From the NCBI RefSeq assembly GCF_028745735.1, contig NZ_JAQZSM010000012.1:62001-126000 (forward strand): DNA of 64,000 nucleotides, written 5' to 3'. Shown here one piece after another: positions 9,031 through 17,716 of this stretch; the first letter of the stretch is position 1; each line of letters begins with the position of its first letter. The notes beneath the pieces were generated by a model. The model was not told the DNA's origin and searched no databases. It was given only the letters and a program-made list of their open reading frames with translations. The position numbers were made by a program, and so were the translations under genes. The stretch comes from Roseinatronobacter alkalisoli. GTDB lineage: Bacteria; Pseudomonadota; Alphaproteobacteria; Rhodobacterales; Rhodobacteraceae.

Positions 9031-10368
9031 ATGACCCGCCATATGCGTGTTGCCATCGTGGATGACGAACAGGATATGCGCCAGTCCATCGGTCAGTGGA
9101 TGGCGCTTTCCGGGTTTGAAACGGAAACCTATTGTGATGGCCAGGAAGCGTTCGCCGCGATCGGGCCGGATTTTCCCGGTGTTGTTATCACCGATATCCG
9201 CATGCCCGGCATGGACGGTATGACCCTGCTGAAAAAGCTGGTGGCACTGGACAGCACCATTCCGGTGATCATGATCACCGGTCATGGCGACGTGCCGATT
9301 GCCGTGGAAGCCATGCGTCTGGGGGCGTTTGATTTTCTGGAAAAGCCGTTTGACCCCGAGAAAATGATGGCGCTGGCCGAAAAAGCGGTGAAGGCCCGCG
9401 CCATGGCGCTTGAAAGCCGTGCCCTGAGGCAGGAACTGTCCGATGGTACAACCATCATGCGCCGTCTGGTCGGCGCGTCAGATGTGATGCAGCATCTGCG
9501 CGAGGATATTCTTGATGTGGGTCAGGCTGACGGCCATGTCCTGATTGACGGTGAAACCGGAACCGGCAAGACGCTTGTGGCGCACGCCCTGCATGCCGTG
9601 GGGCCGCGCGCGGGCCGCAAGCTGGTATCGGTCAGTTGCGCGGGCCATCCCGAAGCGGACCTTGTTGCCCGGCTGTTTGGCCCGCTGGATGATGGCGCGG
9701 CCAAGCCAATCGTTGAAACGGCCCGTGGCGGAACATTGGTTCTGGAAGACATCGAAGCCATGTCACCCGACACACAGGCAAGGCTGGTCGGGTTCCTGAA
9801 TGATCAGGGCGCATTGCCCGACACGCGGATTGTGGCAGTGTGCAACAGCCATACCGCCGGGCAGACCATAGAGGATGGCTTGCGCCCCGACCTGTATTTC
9901 CGACTTGCCGCGCATAAACTGGTGCTGCCGCCTCTGCGCATGCGCGGAGAGGATATTCTTGCCCTGTTCGAAACCTATCTGGCGCAGTTCGCCGATGAAT
10001 ATGGTTGTGCGCCACCTGTTGTCAGCATGCCTGAAGCCGCCCAGTTGTTGCAGGCCCCCTGGCCGGGGAATGTGCGGCAGCTGGTCAATATCGCCGAGCG
10101 CGCGGTGCTGCAAAGCAGGCGCGAGGATGGCGCGCTGATGTCGCTGATCATGGCAGATAACGAAGCTTCCAGCGAAGTTATGACAACCGAAGGCAAACCG
10201 CTGAAAGAGCATGTAGAAGCGTTTGAACGCATGCTGATTGACAACACGATGCGCCGCCATAAAGGGTCCATTACCGCTGTGATGGAAGAATTGCGCCTGC
10301 CACGCCGGACGCTGAACGAAAAGATGGCAAAATACGGGTTGGTGCGGTCGGATTATGTCCAGACCTGA
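9031..10368 (+). CDS. NtrC/DctD-family response regulator lacking the GAFTGA loop
   Basis: This 445-residue cytoplasmic regulator has three parts. The receiver domain has acid pocket D11-D12, phospho-Asp D55 in VITDIRMPG, and the later MITGHGD and EKPF. The AAA+ domain has Walker A GETGTGKT near residue 174. A Fis-type helix-turn-helix lies near the end (GSITAVMEELRLPRRTLNEK). The segment between LFG and the degenerate Walker B (TLVLEDIE) reads PLDDGAAKP, so the GAFTGA sigma-54 contact loop is missing. The ATG at 9031 follows GAGAGGAAGC. It is the partner of the upstream kinase. It probably does not activate sigma-54 promoters in the usual way; R. capsulatus NtrC is a precedent for this deletion. 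Confidence 0.88.
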   Translation: MTRHMRVAIVDDEQDMRQSIGQWMALSGFETETYCDGQEAFAAIGPDFPGVVITDIRMPGMDGMTLLKKLVALDSTIPVIMITGHGDVPIAVEAMRLGAFDFLEKPFDPEKMMALAEKAVKARAMALESRALRQELSDGTTIMRRLVGASDVMQHLREDILDVGQADGHVLIDGETGTGKTLVAHALHAVGPRAGRKLVSVSCAGHPEADLVARLFGPLDDGAAKPIVETARGGTLVLEDIEAMSPDTQARLVGFLNDQGALPDTRIVAVCNSHTAGQTIEDGLRPDLYFRLAAHKLVLPPLRMRGEDILALFETYLAQFADEYGCAPPVVSMPEAAQLLQAPWPGNVRQLVNIAERAVLQSRREDGALMSLIMADNEASSEVMTTEGKPLKEHVEAFERMLIDNTMRRHKGSITAVMEELRLPRRTLNEKMAKYGLVRSDYVQT

Positions 10369-10974
10369 CTTCAGTCCTGCAGCGCCTGCGGTATCTTGCA
10401 TGCCGCAGGCGGAAAATGGCGCTGGCAGGGCGACTTTCCTGCCCGGCAAGGCTCTCTACAGGGTCTGACACGGCGCAAATTGCCTGAAAATACAGATTTC
10501 AGGGTGTTTTTTCAGAGGCATGCACTGCCGTTGGTCGCAACGTGAAAAACGCCATTGTGTTTTTGTCACGTTCGCCCTTATGCTGTATAGGTAAGGATAT
10601 GCCCTGATACAGGGCGTTCTGAACGAATTTCGCTGCATTGGACGAATGGCGCGCCTTTCTGGCCCCCTCTTCCCCCTTGCAGATGGATAGGCCGCAAGGC
10701 TTCAATCGTCCGGGCTGTGTGAACACAGTTCGGGCATACTACACACACGCATCGCAAATCTGCGGTGTTCAGGAAACATGATGACAGGTGCCGAACACAA
10801 CCCACCAAGCCGCCGTGAAAGGGAAATTCCCTTGAACGACGCGGCGGTGACTGTGACAGCGGGCCTGCCATACTCTCAGACAAGTCACGCGCCGGATGGC
10901 GTGCGCGGTTCTGGCCCTTCCGATGGAAGACAGGTCAGCAACAGCGCGCCTGGTGCAGCGTGCAATGGATTTGA
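10369..10974 (+). other. 606-base non-coding stretch: end of the regulator transcript and the leader of rne
   Basis: No convincing reading frame was found. Three structures stand out. A perfect 9-bp hairpin (10383-10391 with 10403-10411) lies just after the response regulator and may end its transcript, although no T-run follows. A short hairpin lies at 10601-10615. A nested one lies at 10810-10847, where CCGCCG pairs with CGGCGG around an inner AAGGG/CCCTT stem. With the promoter proposed at 10563-10591, the rne leader would be about 375 nucleotides. That is similar in scale to the E. coli rne leader, which mediates autoregulation. Confidence 0.55.
10563..10591 (+). promoter_or_regulatory. 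Candidate sigma-70 promoter for rne
   Basis: TTGTCA at 10563-10568 and TATAGG at 10586-10591 are separated by 17 bases. It is the best housekeeping match found in the gap before rne. Transcription would start near 10598. This is a by-eye match only. Confidence 0.4.
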
Positions 10975-13770
10975 ATGGCACAGAAAATGCTTATCGATGC
11001 CACCCACGCGGAGGAAACCCGCGTCGTGGTGGTGGACGGCAACAAGGTCGAGGAATTCGATTTTGAAACCGCAAGTCGCCGCCAGCTGGCAGGCAATATC
11101 TACCTTGCAAAGGTAACGCGCGTCGAACCATCGCTACAGGCGGCCTTCGTCGATTACGGCGGGAACCGGCATGGTTTCCTTGCGTTCAACGAAATTCATC
11201 CGGACTATTACCAAATACCGGCAGAAGACCGCGCAGCTTTGCTTGCGGAAGAACGCGCAAGTGTACGCGAGCAGGACGACGATGACCGCGCGTCCGGTGG
11301 TGAAAAGGCTGAAAAGCCTGCGAAGAAGCCGCGCAGATCATCGAACCGGCGCAAACCTGCGGCAAAGGCAGAAACCGTCAGCAGTTCCGATACCGTTGAA
11401 ACCCGCGATGTTTCCGGCATGGATATTCTGGACAATGGCGATGACAGCGATACCGATACGCTGATTGCCGATGGTTTCGGCGCTGCCATAACGGATGATA
11501 CGCCCGCGCCACAAGCGGAAGCCAGCCCGTCAGAAGATGCACGGCCCGCTGAAACGGATGCGCCGGACGCACCGGATGAAACCTATCGCGCAGCAGACCA
11601 TGCTGCCGAAAACGATGACCGGATCGAAGCCGTGTCTGAAGGTGGCGATCCCGTTGACGAAGTACAGGTGCGCCGCAAGCCGCGCCCGCGCCGCTACAAG
11701 ATTCAGGAAGTTGTCCGCGTGCGCCAGATCATGCTGGTGCAGGTCGTCAAGGAAGAGCGCGGCAACAAGGGTGCTGCGCTGACAACCTATCTGTCGCTGG
11801 CAGGTCGCTATTGCGTGCTGATGCCCAACACCGCGCGCGGGGGCGGGATAAGCCGCAAGATTACCAATGCTGCGGACCGGCAGAAGCTGAAAGCCATCGC
11901 GAATGAAATCAAGGTGCCCGAAGGGGCCGGGCTGATCATTCGCACCGCTGGCGCGAACCGCACCAAGGCAGAGATCAAGCGCGACTATGAATACCTGTTC
12001 CGGCTGTGGGAACAGATTCGCGAACTGACGCTGAAATCCATCGCACCGACCCCGATTTATGAAGAAGGCAACCTGATCAAGCGGTCCATCCGCGATCTGT
12101 ATAACCGCGATATCGACGAGGTACTGGTCGAAGGCGAAGCCGGCTACCGGGTGGCCAAGGACTTCATGAAAATGATCATGCCGTCCCACGCCAGAAACGT
12201 GAAATTGTACAGCGATACAATGCCGCTATTTGCGCGCCATCAGGTCGAAAGCTATCTGGCCGGAATGATGAACCCGACAGTGCAGCTGCCTTCTGGCGGG
12301 TACATCGTGATTGGCGTGACTGAAGCGCTGGTGGCGATTGACATCAACTCCGGTAGGGCCACGCGCGAAGGCTCGATTGAAGACACCGCGCTGAAGACCA
12401 ATCTTGAAGCGGCGGCGGAAATCGCGCGCCAGCTTCGCCTGCGCGATCTGGCAGGGCTGATTGTCATCGACTTCATCGATATGGAAGAGCGCAAGAACAA
12501 CGCCGCCGTTGAAAAGATGCTGAAGGACAAGCTGAAATCGGACCGCGCCCGCATCCAGGTCGGCCGCATTTCGGGGTTCGGTCTGCTGGAAATGTCGCGC
12601 CAGCGCTTGCGTCCGGGTATGCTGGAAGCGACGACCCAGCCTTGTCCGCATTGCCACGGTACCGGCCTGATCCGGTCTGATGACAGCATGGGTCTGACCA
12701 TCCTGCGCCAGATTGAGGAAGAAGGCACGCGCGGCAAATCGCGCGAGGTTCTGGTGCGCGCGCCTGCGGGGGCGGTGAACTTCCTGTTCAATTTCAAGCG
12801 CGAGCATATCGCCCAGATCGAAGGGCGCTATGGTATGGCGGTCCGTCTGGAAGCTGATCCGCTGATGGTCAGCCCGGATTTCAGCCTTGAACGATTCAAG
12901 ACCGCAACCCGCGTATCTGTGCAGCCCAGCACGGCGGTGGTGTCACTTGATGCAAGCCACATGTCCGATCTGGAAGAAGACGACATCGCGGAAATTGAAG
13001 ATGCCGTTGTCGAACCTGCCGAAAGTGAAGAGACCGCCGATCAGCCGCGTAAGAAGCGCCGTCGGCGCAGGCGCAAGCGCGGCGGCAAGGAGAATGGCGC
13101 GGATGGCACAGATGCCAACGCATCTGATCAGTCCGATACCGAAGGTGATACGCCGCCTGACAGCGAAAATACGGCGGTCGCTGCGGAACAAGCAGACGCA
13201 CCGGCAGTTGCCGTGACGGGTGCTGCAGATGCTGCGGAAGAGGTGGTTGCAAAACCCAAGCGCACGCGCAAGCCACGCGCCAAAAAGGTGGTGGAACCTG
13301 CGTCCGAATCACTGCCCGCCGCAGATACCCAGCAGGACACGCAACCAGAGGGGGCCGGGGCCGAAACCCCGGACGCACCGAAGGAAAAGCCAGCCAGAAA
13401 ACCACGCACGCGGCGTAAACCTGCAGCAAAGGCGGCGGCAGAACCCGCATCGGAAAGCCCGGCAGAAGCGCCGGTTGACGTGGCTGAAATGGTGGAAACC
13501 CCTATGGCCGGCGCTGAAGCCCCTGCACCTGTGGAAACAGTAGCCGAACCTGTGGTTCTTGAACCGGAACCAACCGCTCAGGTGGTCGTGCCGACCGTGC
13601 CGGATGAAAATGCGCCCGGACCCGCGCCGGAAGTGGTTGCACCAGCGCAGGATCAGCCGATGGAGGATGCTGCGGAACCCGTGTCAGAGGCGCAGGCTGA
13701 AGAACCGGTCGCAGAAACCCCGGCTAAACCCGCGCCCAAGCGCCGGGGCTGGTGGTCGCTGAAAATCTGA
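10975..13770 (+). CDS. rne: Ribonuclease E (RNase E/G family)
   Basis: This is the 931-residue endoribonuclease of mRNA decay and rRNA/tRNA processing. The N-terminus MLIDATHAEETRVVVVDG and the S1-like segment EPSLQAAFVDYGGNRHGFL are diagnostic. Catalytic aspartates lie in AIDINSGRATR (D456) and VIDFIDM, and the zinc-link cysteines C557 and C560 are in CPHCHGTG. The S1 domain is split by an insertion at about residues 92-239 rich in Asp, Glu, Lys and Pro. The C-terminal third is low-complexity, with basic clusters (KRRRRRRKR, KPKRTRKPRAKK) between acidic stretches, and ends in a Trp-containing tail; such regions bind RNA and degradosome partners. A terminator follows the stop. Confidence 0.97.
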   Translation: MAQKMLIDATHAEETRVVVVDGNKVEEFDFETASRRQLAGNIYLAKVTRVEPSLQAAFVDYGGNRHGFLAFNEIHPDYYQIPAEDRAALLAEERASVREQDDDDRASGGEKAEKPAKKPRRSSNRRKPAAKAETVSSSDTVETRDVSGMDILDNGDDSDTDTLIADGFGAAITDDTPAPQAEASPSEDARPAETDAPDAPDETYRAADHAAENDDRIEAVSEGGDPVDEVQVRRKPRPRRYKIQEVVRVRQIMLVQVVKEERGNKGAALTTYLSLAGRYCVLMPNTARGGGISRKITNAADRQKLKAIANEIKVPEGAGLIIRTAGANRTKAEIKRDYEYLFRLWEQIRELTLKSIAPTPIYEEGNLIKRSIRDLYNRDIDEVLVEGEAGYRVAKDFMKMIMPSHARNVKLYSDTMPLFARHQVESYLAGMMNPTVQLPSGGYIVIGVTEALVAIDINSGRATREGSIEDTALKTNLEAAAEIARQLRLRDLAGLIVIDFIDMEERKNNAAVEKMLKDKLKSDRARIQVGRISGFGLLEMSRQRLRPGMLEATTQPCPHCHGTGLIRSDDSMGLTILRQIEEEGTRGKSREVLVRAPAGAVNFLFNFKREHIAQIEGRYGMAVRLEADPLMVSPDFSLERFKTATRVSVQPSTAVVSLDASHMSDLEEDDIAEIEDAVVEPAESEETADQPRKKRRRRRRKRGGKENGADGTDANASDQSDTEGDTPPDSENTAVAAEQADAPAVAVTGAADAAEEVVAKPKRTRKPRAKKVVEPASESLPAADTQQDTQPEGAGAETPDAPKEKPARKPRTRRKPAAKAAAEPASESPAEAPVDVAEMVETPMAGAEAPAPVETVAEPVVLEPEPTAQVVVPTVPDENAPGPAPEVVAPAQDQPMEDAAEPVSEAQAEEPVAETPAKPAPKRRGWWSLKI

Positions 13771-13776
13771 CCTGAT

Positions 13777-13805
13777 AAAGGGGCACCAATGGGTGCCCCT
13801 TTTCT
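13777..13805 (+). terminator. Rho-independent terminator of rne
   Basis: A perfect 11-bp stem (13777-13787 with 13792-13802) with a four-base loop is followed by T residues, starting seven bases after the rne stop codon. Confidence 0.88.
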
Positions 13806-13917
13806 ATTGTGGTTGCGCCATGTTGCCGCATTCCACGTGAATGTGACGTGCTGTCTGGTTATGTTTGATATAGTGGCGGCTATCTGTCCGTGAACTGACC
13901 CGAAAGTTAAGCGCCAT

Positions 13918-14736
13918 ATGTTTGGAATAGACGTATTCGACGCCGCAATGCTGCCCGCGCTGCTGATCGCGCTGGGGGCGGGGGTGCTTTCGTTCATGTC
14001 GCCTTGTGTGTTGCCGATTGTGCCACCTTATCTGGCCTATATGGGCGGTATATCAATGCAGGATATGACCAGCGACGGCCGCGCCAGCAGGCGTGCCATT
14101 CTGCCCGCGTTGTTCTTTGTCATGGGGTTGTCGACCGTGTTCCTGTTGCTTGGGTTCACGGCGTCCACGATGGGGCATTTGTTCCTGCGCAATGCCGATC
14201 TGTTTGGCCAGATCGCGGGTGTTGTGGTCATTGCCTTCGGGTTGCATTTTCTGGGGTTCTACAGGCTTCTGGCACGGACCGTGGCGGCGACTTTGCAGGG
14301 AATGAATGTTCAACCGCCCGGTTTCCTTGCGGTATCGGTGTTCTCGCGTGATTTGCGTTTTGACGCGGGCGACCGGGGCGGGTCGGCCTTTGGGGCCTAT
14401 GTGCTGGGGCTTGCCTTTGCTTTCGGGTGGACGCCGTGCATTGGTCCGGTTCTTGGCGCGATCCTGTCACTGGCGGCGACGGAAACCACAGTGGCGCGCG
14501 GCACCGCAATGCTGGGTGTCTATGCGCTTGGTCTGGGGCTGCCATTTTTGTTGGCTGCGATGTTTGTGCAGCGGTCCATGGCCCTGATGTCCCGGTTGAA
14601 ACGGCACATGGCCATGATCGAAAAGGTCATGGGCCTGTTATTGCTGATCGTGGGCATTGCACTGGTCACGGGCGCATTTTCAGCGTTTTCGTGGTGGCTT
14701 CTGGAAACATTTCCCGCGATGTCCAGGCTGGGCTAG
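13918..14736 (+). CDS. ccdA: Cytochrome c biogenesis thiol-disulfide transporter CcdA
   Basis: CcdA carries electrons from cytoplasmic thioredoxin across the inner membrane to keep apocytochrome c cysteines reduced. The 272-residue product is almost wholly hydrophobic with about six membrane segments. It carries the two redox cysteines of the family in SPCVLPIVPPY and GWTPCIGPVLG. Length and order match the short DsbD-like CcdA form. The gene is monocistronic here, with the rne terminator upstream and an unrelated lower-GC gene downstream. It supplies the c-type cytochromes encoded elsewhere in the window (CycM, CcoO, CcoP). Confidence 0.95.
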   Translation: MFGIDVFDAAMLPALLIALGAGVLSFMSPCVLPIVPPYLAYMGGISMQDMTSDGRASRRAILPALFFVMGLSTVFLLLGFTASTMGHLFLRNADLFGQIAGVVVIAFGLHFLGFYRLLARTVAATLQGMNVQPPGFLAVSVFSRDLRFDAGDRGGSAFGAYVLGLAFAFGWTPCIGPVLGAILSLAATETTVARGTAMLGVYALGLGLPFLLAAMFVQRSMALMSRLKRHMAMIEKVMGLLLLIVGIALVTGAFSAFSWWLLETFPAMSRLG

Positions 14737-14873
14737 TGTTCCGCATCTGACACAAGGTTCCGCCAATCAGTGACGATGGTCGGCTATCGGGGACGGAGCG
14801 ACCGTCGGCGATCTTGTAGCCAAGGTCTGGTTGTTGATTTGATGACGGTTGCGCGGCAGTCGAGGCAGTTACC

Positions 14874-16289
14874 ATGTATGCAAAAAATCTATCGCTTCTT
14901 CTTCATCGTGAGCTTTCTGAACAGCGATCATACGACGAAACGCTCAAGCGATTTGAGAGCTTGCGCGGATGTGGACAGCTCCCGCGTGGGAGAAACAGGG
15001 CAGCACAACGTCTTTCCAACGACGAGATTGCACGCGCGATTTTGGGCTACGTGCCCACGGGGAGCGGATGGGCAGGGCACGTCGCTTTAATAATGGGTGA
15101 TTTACGGCCCGTTGGTGGAGTATCCGCATCATTTAAGGGCGCGGCTTCTCTCCGCGCGGCGATGGCGGCACTATTCGCCAATGACGACGACTGCAATTCC
15201 CTCATGTCGCTCACGCTTTCCATAGCTCGAATTCCTGGAAACGATGAGTACCAGGCAAAGCTGATTTTCGAGGAAGACGGCCAACGGAAGACTACCTCCT
15301 ACGTTTCGAAATACGCTTTGTCTCTGGCAGGGGCAGGAGCGGAAAAAGACTTCGATCATGACCGACCCTTGTCCACCAACACCCGCCAGCTCGTCCTCAA
15401 CCGAGAGTTCTTTCGCAATTTAAAGCGCGACGTCGACCTTTCGCGTCATTTGGACCGGCCATTGGAAACGGATTGGCGTGAATATGAAACAGAGGAAGAG
15501 CGCAACGCTTTCCACGAGCGCCTTGGTGCGCGCAAAGGGTCAGTGTTTTTGAACCTTGGCGTTGATACCACCGTCACCTGGCCAAAGAAACCGACGCGAG
15601 TCGAGTTCGGCGGCCATCATTTCGTGCTTTTCCCAAAAACCAAGGAAACTTCGCATTCGATCAGCATTGACCTACAGGGCGAGCGCATTAGCGCAGAAGA
15701 CGCCAGGACTCTTCTCAACCGGTTTCTGAGTGTTCTTTCTTGGTGTGATGATCGTCACGCCATCCTACGGCAGGGGTGGTCGGGAAACCCCGTGCCCGTG
15801 CCCGTGCCAAGGCGTGAGATGGCATTCTCGACAATGATGACTTGGATGTTCTATCGCTCACTGCCAGATGATGAACAATTGCTAAACTGCCTTTCCTACT
15901 ATCGAGAAGGATTGAATGCTGCCGAGGCCGAAATTGTATCGCAGGAAGTGCTGAGCTTCTTCAAAGTCTTCGAGATGAGGCGCAAAGGTCCCCAAGTCGG
16001 GCGTTGGATAGCGGAGGAATTCGACGCGGCTTGCAAGAATGTCCCGCCGGAGTTTTTGAAGCGTTTCAATGAAGACAGACAAGAAAAGGCAGTTGAAAAG
16101 TATGTGTATGAAAATTGTCGCGTCGCAGTTGCACACGCCTCCAAGAAATTCACGTCCGATGCAGACATGTCTTCCGAAACGCGCAGGTTATCTGTCGCTG
16201 CTGAGATTGTGCGGGCTTTGGCGCGGCACTACATACGAACGACATTCAGTTTTTCAGATTCATACTTGAGCGACGAAGTAAATCAATAG
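14874..16289 (+). CDS. Protein of unknown function with a C-terminal HEPN-like motif (possible MauJ-like family)
   Basis: The 471-residue product is not firmly recognised. The middle (RFLSVLSWCDDRHAI, then NPVPVPVPRRE) and the C-terminal helices resemble proteins often labelled MauJ, but there are no methylamine genes here. The C-terminus has CRVAVAHA, giving R416-x4-H421, the arrangement of the catalytic motif of HEPN RNases. It is followed by a helix with IVRALARHYI. There is no signal peptide or membrane segment. Hand counts on two 60-base lines give 50-52% GC against about 60% nearby, which suggests acquisition. GAGG precedes the ATG at 14874. A short tandem repeat at about 15789-15806 encodes the Pro-Val run. 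Defence or toxin roles are possible but unproven. Confidence 0.75.
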   Translation: MYAKNLSLLLHRELSEQRSYDETLKRFESLRGCGQLPRGRNRAAQRLSNDEIARAILGYVPTGSGWAGHVALIMGDLRPVGGVSASFKGAASLRAAMAALFANDDDCNSLMSLTLSIARIPGNDEYQAKLIFEEDGQRKTTSYVSKYALSLAGAGAEKDFDHDRPLSTNTRQLVLNREFFRNLKRDVDLSRHLDRPLETDWREYETEEERNAFHERLGARKGSVFLNLGVDTTVTWPKKPTRVEFGGHHFVLFPKTKETSHSISIDLQGERISAEDARTLLNRFLSVLSWCDDRHAILRQGWSGNPVPVPVPRREMAFSTMMTWMFYRSLPDDEQLLNCLSYYREGLNAAEAEIVSQEVLSFFKVFEMRRKGPQVGRWIAEEFDAACKNVPPEFLKRFNEDRQEKAVEKYVYENCRVAVAHASKKFTSDADMSSETRRLSVAAEIVRALARHYIRTTFSFSDSYLSDEVNQ

Positions 16290-16461
16290 CAGCCATAGGG
16301 TCGCTTCGCAGTATCGGTCAGAACGGGCTCCTTGCTGCCGTTGGGAATCTTGTGTGAGGTGCAGAACACTAGAGGGCGCGCGCGTTCAGCGCCACTCTCA
16401 GACCTGTTGATATCGCATATTCCAGAAGCTCAGGTCCGGTTGCCGCATTTTGACAACTGCG

Positions 16462-16893
16462 CTAACGCAATCCCAGATCTGCAAGCGCCGCGTCCAGTTC
16501 GGGCGGCAGCGTGTCATCGCCCTTGCGCGCCTTTGGCAGGTCTGGCGGGGCATCGGCGGGTTTCAGGTAGCGCCACCCCTGAAACGGGCGTTTGGGGGCC
16601 GCCGCTGTACGTATGATTTCGGGGTCAAGCACAATGGCGCAGCGCGTGATTCCATCTGCGCCAATGACTTCATCAAGACGTGTGATCGCTTGCCGCGCCA
16701 GAACGGACCCTTTGAACACCCAGTAAAGCGACCCGCCAGCAAGCAACTCATCGGCCCGTTTGGGCCACATGCGGGTGACATGGCGGGGCAGCCCGTCGGG
16801 GCCTTTGGCCTGCGGGCGGCGTTGCCATTGCACAAGATCGTCAACCTCTTCAGCGCCGACGCAAAGCTTTATCAGATGAATTTTCGCTGTCAT
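16462..16893 (-). CDS. DUF1489 family protein
   Basis: This 143-residue cytoplasmic protein starts MTAKIHLIKLCVGAEEVDDL and contains HVTRMWPKRADELL and SLYWVFKG, all recognisable features of the alphaproteobacterial DUF1489 family. The function is unknown. The later segment IVLDPEIIRTAAAPKRPFQGWRYL is also conserved in my recollection. AGGTGAG precedes the ATG at 16893. It is divergent from the DUF3576 lipoprotein gene, and 219 bases separate the two starts. Confidence 0.88.
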   Translation of the reverse strand: MTAKIHLIKLCVGAEEVDDLVQWQRRPQAKGPDGLPRHVTRMWPKRADELLAGGSLYWVFKGSVLARQAITRLDEVIGADGITRCAIVLDPEIIRTAAAPKRPFQGWRYLKPADAPPDLPKARKGDDTLPPELDAALADLGLR

Positions 16894-17112
16894 GTCTCAC
16901 CTATTGACCGCACTTCAGGTCATAGGGCTTTTTGTCCGAAGGGCAAGACCCGCCATCCCATGCACCGGACCGGCACTGACCGCGCAATGGCGTTCCGGAC
17001 ATGAAATGCAGCGTTTTCCCCCTCTCAACCGGCCCCGGAGTGCTGTCTGGGGCCTTGTTCGATGCGATCTTACGGGCTACAGATACACGAAACCGGACAG
17101 GGGACAGTTGCG

Positions 17113-17622
17113 ATGGTATTCAAAGGCATTTTGCGCGGCACTGCGGTTCTGACCTTGGCGCTTGCGGTTTCGGGCTGCGGTGGCGGGTTCGGAAACTTCT
17201 TTCAAGGTGGTGAACGTTCGCGCCAGGCATCGGCAGATATTCACGCCGAAAACCGTCTGGGCGGTGTCTCATCGCGGCAGTCGACAGTTTGGGACTTGTT
17301 CTCCGGTGGGCAGGATCTGAATGTTTCGGTAGAGGTGAACCGCTATCTGTGGAACGCATCGCTTGAGATTCTGGACTTCTTGCCGATCCAGTCGGTTGAC
17401 CCGTTCTCTGGTGTGATTGTCACAGGCTTTGGCACGCCGCCCGGCGGTGGTCAGGCATATCGCGCGGCGATTCTGGTCAATGATCCTGCACTTGATGCAC
17501 GTTCGCTGAATGTGGCCATCATGACCCGCAGCGGCCCTGCCAGCCGCGAAACCATTCGCGCAGTCGAAGATGCCATTCTGACACGCGCGCGCCAGCTTCG
17601 CATTCGTGATCGCGGGATGTAA
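17113..17622 (+). CDS. DUF3576 domain lipoprotein
   Basis: This 169-residue protein has a lipoprotein signal: a hydrophobic stretch and lipobox LAVSGC with the lipidated Cys at residue 22. It should be anchored in the cell envelope. The body ([41 protein letters not shown]) matches DUF3576, which is conserved in Rhodobacterales and of unknown function. The ATG at 17113 places the signal peptide at the N-terminus, whereas an ATG 17 codons upstream would add a polar leader. A terminator follows before leuS. It is often found close to leuS and lptE, which suggests an envelope role. Confidence 0.85.
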   Translation: MVFKGILRGTAVLTLALAVSGCGGGFGNFFQGGERSRQASADIHAENRLGGVSSRQSTVWDLFSGGQDLNVSVEVNRYLWNASLEILDFLPIQSVDPFSGVIVTGFGTPPGGGQAYRAAILVNDPALDARSLNVAIMTRSGPASRETIRAVEDAILTRARQLRIRDRGM

Positions 17623-17656
17623 CCCCGCTGGACCTTGTGCGACCACAGCGCTAAAC

Positions 17657-17685
17657 ACGCCGGGCCGGTCGCGCCCGGCGTTTTT
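17657..17685 (+). terminator. Rho-independent terminator after the DUF3576 gene
   Basis: A 9-bp GC-rich stem (17657-17665 with 17673-17681) with a seven-base loop is followed directly by a run of five T. It lies between the DUF3576 stop and the leuS ribosome site. Confidence 0.85.
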
Positions 17686-17716
17686 CATTGCCCGACTGCC
17701 ACAGGAAAGAACGAAC

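Noticed and set aside
15786-15810. CCCGTG tandem repeat as a CRISPR-like or phase-variation repeat
   Set aside because: It has only about three copies of six bases, stays in frame and simply encodes a Pro-Val run, so slippage would not shift the frame.
17606-17716. Longer leuS start at 17606
   Set aside because: It runs through the DUF3576 stop and the terminator hairpin. The AGGAAAG site and the family N-terminus support 17717.
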